From Mansonella perstans (Eukaryota > Nematoda > Chromadorea > Rhabditida > Onchocercidae), in assembly GCA_037074765.1 (NCBI GenBank), contig JBAMDO010000566.1:434001-498000 (forward strand): DNA of 64,000 bases, read 5' to 3'. Under the pieces are notes generated by a model that saw only the letters and a list, made by a program, of their open reading frames with translations, did no database searches and had not been told where the DNA came from. Shown here one piece after another: positions 46,258 through 57,600 of this stretch. Both the position numbers and the translations under genes were made by a program. Within the stretch, counting starts at the first letter, position 1. The number at the start of each line of letters is the position of its first letter.

Positions 46258-47402
46258 TTACTGTGTTGCCAATTCGTTCGGGTTTTCTCCCTCGGTTAAC
46301 AGTTTTCCCATAACAGAGTGCGTTGCCAATTCGTCCGGGTTTTCGGAATCGGTTGGGTTTTCGCCCTCGGCTAGCAGTTTTCCCACAACAGGGTATTTGC
46401 CTACAATAGATAAATATGCAGCAGCAAAATTAATCCTACTGAAATTAATAAGCGGACAGTTTTGACGAATAAATCATTAAATACTTCATTTAACATTTGT
46501 TTCGCCGCGAACTAAAACATGTATTTAAAGCGCTTGAAAGTAGTGAGAAACTTATATCTCTAAGTTTCGAAAATTACGATTATAAGTTTATAAGTGAACA
46601 TACTAATCAAACAAATAGGATAAACCACGAAACTTACAAGTGAACGATTCCACCCATTCCTTAGCTGTATTAAGCTCAGAATCCAAAATGTCACTTAGAT
46701 CATCTGGGGTATCTTTGACCAAGGCGAGATCCATCTTCGCCAATGCTCGTGTAGCATCGTGACCTGCCAAATTGCAATATGCACCTTCGGGACCATAATA
46801 AAAGCTTCCTTTCGTTACATCAAATACCTATAAAACCTCTCGTCCCGGAATAATTATTTTCAATCTTTTAGCATAATATAGACCGTGAATTGAATTAGAG
46901 AAGGGAACAGAACCTTTCTTTTTAAATACCGTGATGTAATTAATGCTTCCCTATGGAGATGAATAATTTCACTTCATCTTCATTTTACGTGAAACGTGAT
47001 AGAATTCCAATCCAAAATGAATAAAAATACTGGACAGATGATCTACTCAGTTACTGGCTAAACAAAAAAAGTAAACTATACAGTGTTGGGCTAGTATTTG
47101 TGCCAAACCTGTTTACAGGAAAGGTTTTGCGATTTGGGATTTCGGAAGAATATAAATCTTACCGTTCCACAAACAGCTATAAGAATTCGTTCATTATGTA
47201 CGCCATCAAAGAGCAGTAGCTGTTCTACTGTAAAATCTCTCTTTTCCATAGGTGGGAGATCATTTGAAGTCTCTTCTTCTTCATTTTGACGTACGTCTTT
47301 TAAGGGCTTCTTTAAAAACATTACCCAAATGACGTAAATCACGAGTATAAAAATTAACACATCCCATCCTCCTAATTCTATGACATCTCCGAGAGTTATC
47401 AT
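46258..47402 (-). CDS. vem-1: Membrane-associated progesterone receptor component (PGRMC, haem-binding)
   Basis: Single-pass membrane protein with a cytochrome b5-like haem domain. Relatives act in steroid/P450 metabolism, and nematode VEM-1 acts in axon guidance. Exons are 47402-47163, 46827-46638 and 46400-46258 with matching phases, giving 190 aa. A transmembrane segment spans about residues 13-30 (DVLIFILVIYVIWVMFL), followed by an acidic linker and the b5 domain: RDFTVEQLLLFDG, ILIAVCGTVFDVTKGSFYYG (Tyr91 at the haem-ligand Tyr of PGRMC1), GPEGAYCNLAGHDATRALA and DDLSDILDSELNTAKEWVESF. The C-terminal tail is duplicated: VVGKLLAEGENP...DELAT is followed by VMGKLLTEGENPNELATQ. Vertebrate PGRMC has one GKLLKEGEEP. 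The ATG at 47402 is chosen because upstream in-frame codons are non-ATG. Confidence 0.92.
46261..46393 (-). repeat. Tandem duplication encoding the vem-1 tail
   Basis: Unit 46265-46318 and unit 46322-46393 are highly similar at DNA level; the second carries an extra 18 bp, itself a local copy of neighbouring sequence. The high identity suggests a recent event. The reading frame stays open through both copies. Confidence 0.85.
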
Positions 47403-48668
47403 TGTTTGCAAGTTTACAAATACTTTCCAAAAGTTGCAACCGCGTTACATTCATATACTGAATATAACGCGCTACAACTACGCAATAGATTCATCCCAAA
47501 TTTTTTGGACAACAATAATTTGAGTCGAAATGTGGAATTTTCAGGAATCTTCATCAATATATCATCGAGCTTTTTTCCGGGTAAATTTATTCGAAAATGA
47601 AGAAATATTGTCTAGCAAGATGATGAGATAACATTGTAAACTAATTCGTCTCAATTCTTTTCATTATATTTTAATAATTTACACTAATTAGTCGGCTTTT
47701 GAAGCAATAATTAAAAAGAGTGTAAAAGAAAACTTCATGAAACAAGTTGATACTTTCACATCAATAGATTTATAGCTATTTTCAGAAACATTAATACTAG
47801 TTGCTATATGCTAAACTAAATGTTTGATTAAAAGAATTCATGAGAATATTCTCGGATAACAGAAAAAATTGTGAAAAATTCAATCTCATATCATTCAACT
47901 ATTGATAACATTAATTTAGTTGCTTTTTTCAACAGTTGTTTGAGCTGTTGGATAATTAATTCTATTATTATTTCATAGTTTATAAAACATCGAAGATTTT
48001 GTCCTTTTCTATAATGTTAAACCGTGATCCTATAATGAAAATATTCGGAAATATGCACAGTATGGAATTATAATGTGTAACTGTGAGGATTGAAATGTTT
48101 AAGAAAAGAAAACAGCTTTAATTAAAAAAAAAATTCCGAAATATTTGATTAAAAAAGAAATTTGGAAAATTCAAGCTCGTTGATTGGGACCATTTAATGA
48201 ACTTCTGCTATTTCTGGATATTAAAAGAAAAAGGAGAATTTTTAGACGACTAGAATTTCTTTCATTTATCTCAACTGAAAATACCAATGGTCCACTTATT
48301 GTTTCACTTCGATTGAAAGTGTTAATTTTAATTTGTCAAAATGTGCTATGTGCTGCATATATTTTGTTGCATTTGTAACACACAATTGAATTTTGCTTTT
48401 ATCATCATTAGTAGCGCGGCAATTCTTTGATCATTGTATCGAGCATTTGTTGAATACATTTCAATTCGACTGATTAGTTGTAGATAATAGAGACAAGATG
48501 GAGAAATATCCACAGAGATCAGTAATGAATAATACAAGAAAAGTCAAGATTACAGTTTCAGCAAGTATTGTTTACAAATTATTAATTAGTAATAAGCCAT
48601 TATTATTGTTGAGATCGTAACTATTACTATTGTTATTATTGTTGTTGTTGTTGTTGTTATCACTTTCA
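47403..48668. other. Spacer between vem-1 5' end and ida-1 3' end
   Basis: Should contain the vem-1 promoter and ida-1 3' UTR. It includes a TTG-repeat tract at its right edge. A 64-codon plus-strand frame at 48184-48378 has no coding signature. No gene seen. Confidence 0.5.
48618..48661. repeat. (TTG)n / (TTA)n trinucleotide tract
   Basis: A run of TTG and TTA triplets just 3' of the ida-1 stop codon, so it lies in the 3' UTR and reads as CAA/TAA on the transcript. Confidence 0.85.
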
Positions 48669-51600
48669 TTATGACAACGCAGCTACAATAGCAGTAATTT
48701 CTTTTGCTAAACAGACGAATACCATCTTGTACTGCTCGCAACTTTCCACCATACCTGGACGTTGATCACGTAAATGCTCCAGTGAACCCGCTACATTCAG
48801 TTCCTTTACACCTATAAAAATTATCATATTGATTATCATACGATGGTACTTTAAACAAAATAGTGACCTCAATCTGCGCTATTATTATTAATTTATCAAT
48901 ATATGATATTATGTTATATGAAAAATAAATAAGACTAATCTTTTGAATCTGTTCAATCAAAAAAAAATATTAATTAACAGATAATTCAGGTGATAAAAGT
49001 ATACCTCTGGTAACTCGATTTAATATCATATCGAGTAGACAGAATGTACCAGTCCGTCCGATACCATCCGTACAATGTACAACGATTGGTGCTGCTCGTC
49101 CACGATACGATTTATTGATCTTTCTATAAAACTGTCATACAGTTTCATTTTAATTTCAAGAAATTTTTTTCAAAAAATTTCCAACTTCCTTAAATATAAT
49201 CTGACTAAATTTGTCTCATTTGATAATAATAATTCAGGATATACAAGCATAATGGTAGGGATTGGCTAAACAGAAACTTTAGCAACAAAATGAAAAAAAA
49301 TGAAATTCTGTTTTTGTTGATTGAATTTTTTATTTCTCATATCATAGAAAAAAAGTTCACTGCTATGATCAGTGCAGTGTATAGATATAAAGTAAGGACA
49401 AAAAAAGGTTAAATGTAATAAGGACAACGGTGGCTGGCTGGAAAGAATGACGCTTGCCGTCCATCACTTTTGTGACTATGCAATTATTTCAGAACAAAAT
49501 TGCTAATCCACAAAAATGATCGACGAACGGAGGCGTCGCATCCAGAACGCTGAAAACTACAGTGGAAATGATACATGAAAACAGCTGGTCACTTGTCAAC
49601 AGATAGTGCTACTTATAGAAGTGTTCGTCCAATTTTTGTTCTTACAAACAACGTTTGAATTATTTTTTCGTGCAACCAATAAAAAATTACCCCTATGCTT
49701 TGTCTCTGATATGTGAAGTTATGGTTTTGAATGTCGCCCGAAAGAAGAAACCAGAACAAATCACATGTTTGCAGAACTTTTTGGAGAAGAAAATGTCAGT
49801 GAAAACAACCTCATTAAATTTGATGAGGGCAGCAGTTAAAATTAGATCGCCAAATTTTTGACTAATACATTCATGTATTCCTGATGATTTATTTGGATTG
49901 TTTAAAGCAGTTGTTAAAAATGCTACATTTTTTTTTTACGAAGTAAGCTATATTTGCTAATTAAAAAGAACCTGCGAAAATCAAGTAGAGCTTTCGTATT
50001 TTGTGGTACTCCGTTTCTGGGCCATGTCAAGAAATGAAACTGAGTTACAGTTCGAGTTTCGTTCGTTCCCAAATTTTTTAAGTAGAATGATCGTACTAAG
50101 TAGTCTTCGCTCCAAATGTGTTCCGATACCAAATGAATCTGCAGAAAATGATTTGAATAAATGTATCTTCCCAAAAGTTTATGGATAAAGTAACTAACAG
50201 AATATCCTTGTTCTCTTATGTTCTTATAAAAATTATAAATGACAGCAAAATGATCTTGGAATCCTATAAAAGTTGAAAATTACAACACAGTTTATCACTT
50301 AACTCGGTTAGACTTCATAAACAAGAATTTGGAAATAGGTCTCTTAATGTGGATTATATCTTTCGATATATCCTGGATTATATCCTTGTAGGTAATAAAT
50401 ATCCTACGCAGTAGATTAAAAAGCACAGTGCAGCAGAAGTGACCTCATCCTTTACTTCTACGGTTAATTTGTTGCAGCATAGCAAGCAACACTATCATAT
50501 CGATGTTCTCAGAACGTACATTCAGTTGGAGTAACTTTCTCTGAGATGGATACAGATGCCCTTCTTCTTACAGTTACAGATGCTCTTCTTCTAGGATCTA
50601 TTTGACATAAGAGAACCTACTGGAGACAAATGGCATTCTAACATAGCTGCAACTTCGTAAGATAAACTTTTCCCTCCTGACAAGGAGACGAGATGATAAC
50701 TAGGTGATAACAAGTATATGTGGATTAATGCTTCTTAATTTGACTTTATCATATTATGAATACGATTAAGGTAGCACTATGAAATTGTACAAAATAATAA
50801 AATTACTGGATGAACATGAGAACGCTTTACATAAGTGAAGTAAAACACTTTCTTTTGTAATCTTTTTTTTTTTTTTGTTAAAAGAAACGTTTTTAACAAA
50901 AGATAAATTATTATCTTTTGTTTACTCTCTTAAGCTTAATATGCTCCATTTGTATTTTTCTTCAGTGCAGTAAAAAAGTGTTACAGCAAATTTGAAATAA
51001 CAACTAACTTCAAAAGATCCATGTATTTCTGAACCATTGTCAGGCCAATATTTGAGGCATTGTCCTTCTTGTTTATCATCATTGTTTGCCAAGTTCACAA
51101 TTAGCACAGCAGCCTGAGATTTGACGAATTATATCTTCGATATTACATCACATCATATCTTCACATATTGCAATAAATGTAGCTGTGAAATTAAAATTTA
51201 CATTCATAAAAGACGAAGTAATCGTAATGAAATATCTGTAAATTGCTAAATCACTACTGTTTTGAAAATTGAGCGCATTGAATCAAAATATACGTTGAAA
51301 TTAAATAGAAAAACAGATTGAAGTAGTTGACACATTGATGGAAAAAATTTCTTGGCTAATTTATCGTCAATAACAGCAAGTAAATTTGTCATGAAAAACT
51401 TCCTACTATCCTTCCTCTAATCTTCACCATGGTGACGTCGTAATAAATTTTTTCATTTCCGATAGTCCTTTCATTTAATTTCGATATAATTTTGAAGTAA
51501 CACTTTGTCGCGTTTTTGCAAATTGAACTTATATTGTCAAATCTTTTCATCTTTTGTGCTTGCTTACTTTAAAAAAATGTAACTTGTGAAATCTAATTTC

Positions 51601-54600
51601 AATAGGCTCAAATTCTTTCCTAGCTTATATCTTTTTAACTAATCATTCATGTTCTTAAAATGTCTATCTTGTTTTATGAGACAAGAAGAAAATGAACTTT
51701 GAAATTAAATGCTAATTGTAGCTATGGTGACAGAAATTAATAAAGAAGGTGATAATAAAAGCTTAGAATATATCATCATTTAAAATTATAGCTACAGTAT
51801 CGCTATAATTATAATTAATTATAATAGTTAGTTGATAAAGCAAAAAAAGATTGTAAGTTTGCTTTAGGGAGAATTATGGCAAATATGAGGACGATGGCAA
51901 CAGAGAAAGATATTGGAGAAACGATACAAATAATGATATGATAATTCAATTAGATTAGTAACTGATTTAAAGATAATTCGAAAGCACGACTAACTTGTTC
52001 CCAAATCATTTGCCAGAAATCGAGAATAGTTTCTTTAAGTGGTGATTGTGTGGCGATGTAATTGGCTTGTTTCGGATCACAATCATGGATTGCTGATGCA
52101 TTGATGTATGTCGAACCATTTACTATGTTATGAATACTGACTAATGCATCGTCATCTGAAACATAGACCATATTGACGGATGGATTTGTCAGTGGAACCT
52201 GTTAGGATTGTAGGGTAAAATTTTGGAAGAAATTTAATCCTCTATTTTGATGTCATTTTGCATGTCACAATCTATTTTCTGCATTTTAATAAACAGTGCT
52301 TTTCTATCCCTTATCAATGCGTCACTTTCAATTCATCCAAATTGATAGCACTTATTGGAGGAGTTAATCAACGAAAGCTTAAGATCTAATTTAATTTTTT
52401 CATAGTTTTTTCTTTGTTTGAAAAGAATAAATTTAGCAATGGTTATTTAGTGTAGTATTTTTCCCGATAATTTCAGCCGTGTTAAAAAAAATGTAAGACA
52501 ATGCATTGTCAGATTTCATTTTTTAAAAGCTTTCGATATTATTTTGTACTATATCAACTTTAATCGACTTGTAGTTTTGCTATTACATAGAAATTGAAAA
52601 TATTCCAATGTGTAGCGACTGGTATTTCTTTAACTTAGCCATTGTTTATTTCACATCCCAGAAAGATGTCCAGTTCGGATCTAATGACAGTTATAACCAA
52701 GTAATGGAGAAACTGCTTTGTGAAAAGGAAATGCTTCAAGCATCTATTTATCATTGTCATTTTCAGCGAGAAAAAAAGCTTATACTTCGATATTATATTC
52801 AGCTTTATATGAACATAAATGAAATTGAATGAAAAAAGCTTACATGGAAGAAATGATGGATTTCGATTTTTGTTAACATTTTTTTCTTCTCTTGCAATTG
52901 TTGATATTCCATTTGGATTTGCGTATTCATTTAGTGTTTCCCATTGTTCCTCAATTTTTGATGTATCATCCAAATAGTCACGAAGAAATGACTGAAATTT
53001 AAAATTATAAAAGTTATGGAATCAATTTGGTACTGAAGAAACAAAGAATACAGAAAAAAAAAAGAAATTGTGCACTAAATGCATGAAATGAAGTGAAAAT
53101 GCAAGAATTTATAGAATGATTGGTGAGATAGAAAAGAAGAAGTATAAAAAACTCCCGAAGTTCTGAAATCTCGAAATCCCGCTGGCAAAGAAAAAGTTAA
53201 AGTCATATTTGCTCATGGGATGTAGTCTAGTGGAAAAAACTTAATCTGTGATTTAGAGCAGAAAGAAAAGAGCAAGTAAACTATTTTCAAAAAATATAAA
53301 CATACTAAAACGTTAAATATGTATTTAAAATGCAAAAAGCAAAAAATACCAGGATAACATGACCAGTTGAAATGTCAAGGCTGGACTGACCAACTGGTTC
53401 TTCGATCCTTAAAATTTACGTTTTAACTTCTGTTTCATACTAATAAGTTCTCAACTGTCCTTTTTGCATGAAACTATTAATAAACGAACCAGGATGTCGA
53501 ATTGGAATGATTAATATGAGTGTCAGTGATGCTTGTTGGTTCATGTGAAGCGATCTGATACCGACATAAATCCTCGTAAGCAAGCGCTGCCTTCTCATCA
53601 TATTTGTGAGATTCAAGTTGCGGGTTATTAAATTTGCGCATCTTCTTACGATGTTCTCTAATCTGATGAATCGCCATTACTACTACCAATAACATTAGTG
53701 TAAATGTACTTACAACAAGTATCGGTACAAAGAAACGATCTCGTCTTTCACTTTCAACTGGTATCGATTCCTGAAACATAATGCAGAGGTACTGCTTTAG
53801 GTATCAATAATAATAAGATGAAGATAAGCAATTATTGCAATCTTATTATCTTAGTAGTTTGAATATTTTTATCAGAGTTTACTTCTCCGCTTCCGATACC
53901 GGTTTCATCAATGCGTATTCCAGAAACTGTTAGAATATCCTTTCGTCGTTTATCTATAATAATAAAGATAAGAAGTAGAGGGCATAAAATTTGGACATAG
54001 CTCAAATTTCGGAATTTATTTCAAACTTAAATGCAAAATAAAAAGAATAAAAAGGTTACACTTACAAACATCATCCGCGATATCTTCCACTGAATCCAAG
54101 CGTTTTTCGTTTTGAGGATGTTTTAGAGTTGAACGACCGGCTCGAAATGATAATTGATTACCATTTAGCCTGCGAAAAAAAATTAGTCATACTAATGAAA
54201 TATTAGTCAACGAAAAATTATCAATGAAATATTGATAATTTAAAATAAGACTGTAAAATCTTTAAATTGAAACAAGTAAACGCAAAGAAAAAATAAATTC
54301 AGAAATACGTAACAAACGAACTCTGTTGCTGTAATCCAGGTGTTACTACTACAAGATATTCAAATCGGATTTGATAACTAAGTAAGATCACATTTTACAT
54401 TTACAAGTTTTTGAAAAAAAGTTGATAATTAAGCGTACATAAAATCATCGAAAATAAGTTGATTCGGCTTTGCAATTGAGGAATCTAAATAATTAATCAG
54501 ATGATGCAGCTTATCATCATTCAGATCTTTGGCAACTTTGAGATACACTCGATTACCGTTTACTTTCTGGTATGTTCGCCTTCCTTTTACTATTTTGTGC

Positions 54601-57600
54601 TCTATGTTTTCCAAGCCTAAGAAAAATTAAATTTTAGGCCTAAGAAAAACTAAATTTTAGCAAAAATCATACATGAACGAGAGCATCTAATAACAAATTC
54701 ATTCAATTTAATTGAAAATCAGATGATTATCGATCACTATTTTTTTCTGACTAGAATATGTTCTGCATGTTAATAGTAAATCTTATAAATGATGACAAAC
54801 AAACTGAGCAATTTGGTTTACCCCAGGTAATACTGAGAAAAATGTAATGGTGCCAGGAAATGTGCTGAATGTGCTGAATGTCGGACAATTCGGTGAATTT
54901 AAATTCCAATGAAAAAATTCAGAAAAAAAAGCACTAATTGCTCTGCTATCTTGTATGATTCATTGTTTTACATTTCGTTCCCACATTATCAATTATAATT
55001 TTTTGTCAACCATTAGAAACAGTGTTTAATGCCGCACGTTTCAAGTGAACCTATAGGGAAATTTTTTTTAAACTGTGACTAACCTGTATTCTGATTACCA
55101 AGATGCTCGATATCTTTTTTTAAAACAGGTGCAGGATAGCCAACGAAATTCAATGACCTTTCTTCTTCCTCACCAGCATTTGGATTTCCTGCAACCATTA
55201 TTATTCTAATTCAACTTCCTTTAATATAACATTAACAAACCATTATATGATAATTGCTATCATTTCTAATTAGTCGATGGCTGTTACTACTATAAATTGT
55301 AATTATTTCGGACAAAATTTTTTTTGAAAATACATAAGTTAGAGAAATAGAAAATTTTAGTGATCATCTACTGATCATTAATAAGACAAATCATAATGGA
55401 CGGCACTGATAGAGTAAGACTCTAATTAATTCTGAATGCATTCTAATTTAGGATTGTAAAATAATCGTACCCGATGTCATGTAAGCTTCTACCAGCGCAT
55501 TCTTATTATTAGTTGGTTTTTCTTCAGCATCCCATGTCGTAGACTCGAAAGCGTTAGTGTTATCAAAGATATTTTTTTCGCGAATCGAACTGATGTCGTC
55601 ATTTTCGTCATCACTTTTCACATCAACTAAGTTGTCTGGAAAAAAAGGTAAGAAAAAAGAAAAAAACAAAATTTGTTAGTTGATTTTTTTCCTATCAACT
55701 TCACTAGAACAAATTTCTGTGTAAACAAATATATTTACGTAGACAATTGCTGGTATAATTTCAATTTAATTTTAAATTAGATTAAAATGTGCTAAACGTT
55801 TTTTATAGGTATCAATTCTCGATAAAGGTACCCTGTTGCAGCTGTCGTCGTCGTTGTTGTTGCGCCATGAAATTATTCAACAACTCCTTGTCTAAGCTGA
55901 CACTTTGAACATCTGTGACACCATTGACAAGTGACACTTTTACTGCCTAAAACAGTTTTATTCTATATTTTCGTGTCAAAAAAAAACTAATTCTGAAAGG
56001 GATAATTCTGAAAGATTCGATCTTATTTTATTTTGAACAATATGATGATAGAATCCTAAAGAAATGATATCAAGCATATAAGTTAGTTTCTGGATACACA
56101 AATTCGGTATCGAAAAAGCATTAAAGAATTTTATATTAGGAATTCATCGAATACTCTTTAGGAGAAATAAAATTATCCCAAAAAATAAAAAATAGAGCAA
56201 AGTGAAAAGTTGATTTTTGATGTCTTTTACTCATAATCAGCATTTTATGGAAAGCGACATCTCTACTGAATTCTTTTTACTGAAGCATTTTTCCGATATG
56301 GCTGATATTTGGCTTGTTTATTGTTGTTCTGCATTATATAAGGTATGTGTTGCAAATTAAATGATTAAATCAATTTTGAAATGAAACCAAAACTGAATAA
56401 TGAATCATGATTGTCAATAAACGATTTGAAACAAAGATTCGAAATTCTGAAGAAATATAATTTTATTCCATTCTCACGGACTTTCAGAACTCGGTTATTT
56501 AATTGAAAAAGTTAATTAAATTGAATGAATTTTATCATTAATGATGACGGCTAAAGAGTGTAATTTAAAAAATTTCCAAAATCGAACTGAAAAATTTAAT
56601 ACATATACATTCGTTATTTTAATCTCGCGATCTTTGTCTACTTTTGCAGGAAGCAATTCAAATAAAATTCGAACAGATGGCATTAAAAAAAACTAACCTG
56701 TAACATGCGCCAAATATTTTCCGGATTAATAACATTACAAAAGTTAAGATCATATTTGAGTTGTAGCATTAAAACCAATTTGAAATATGCAATAAGACAT
56801 TGTGCTCGAGCATCATCCAAGGTGTAGCCACTTCGACTAAGTTCTTTTAATTGAAAACTTAATACTTTCTTCAAATAATAATCATTCGGATTTGAAGCAA
56901 TGAAAGCAACTTGTTCTCTTCTTGATGCACATTCTCCAAATAAGCCATCTATAAGAGATGAAAGATATTTTAAGAAACTTTAAAATTAGAAATTTTACGA
57001 TTCAAATGTAAATCCGAATTATTGTAAATATTTGAGTTACAGAAAGTTTAATCAAGAGCTAAATCAAAAGGATTTAACTTGATGACAGCTAACATTTTAA
57101 CATTACTCGGATATCATTTGTTAAGTAATAAACAGTCCATATATTATATTTACTTTTTCATCTGTTAATATGTAAAGTTTTTTTTTTTCAAAAATTTATG
57201 CCCATCATTTTCGAAAATTTTTCAAAACTTGTTAAAAAAGTTTGTCATACCTGTTTGCACTATATTTGGTTGTTACTTATTATTATATTATTGGCTTTAT
57301 TATTAGATTACTAGCTAAAAGTCATTATCTAACTGACTATGCTCTACCATTCTTAGATGATTCTTCAAATTAACCTTTTTGAGTTTAAATGTACAACTGA
57401 TAGTATGAACAGACTTTTGGAAACTTTTCATAATGAACATGAAAATTATGACATAAGAAATTAAATAGCATAAGAACACTTTGAGATATATTTAGTGAAA
57501 ACATTGATACCTGCTTTAATGCCACGGTATATTACGATACTTATACCTGCAGGGGAATAGAGAATGCACTAGAATAATCGCCCTATTCTCTTAATGAAAT

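Noticed and set aside
49655..49861. 68-codon plus-strand frame in an ida-1 intron
   Set aside because: No splice context, no recognised domain, and flanking frames are broken. Noted only as possible decayed mobile DNA.
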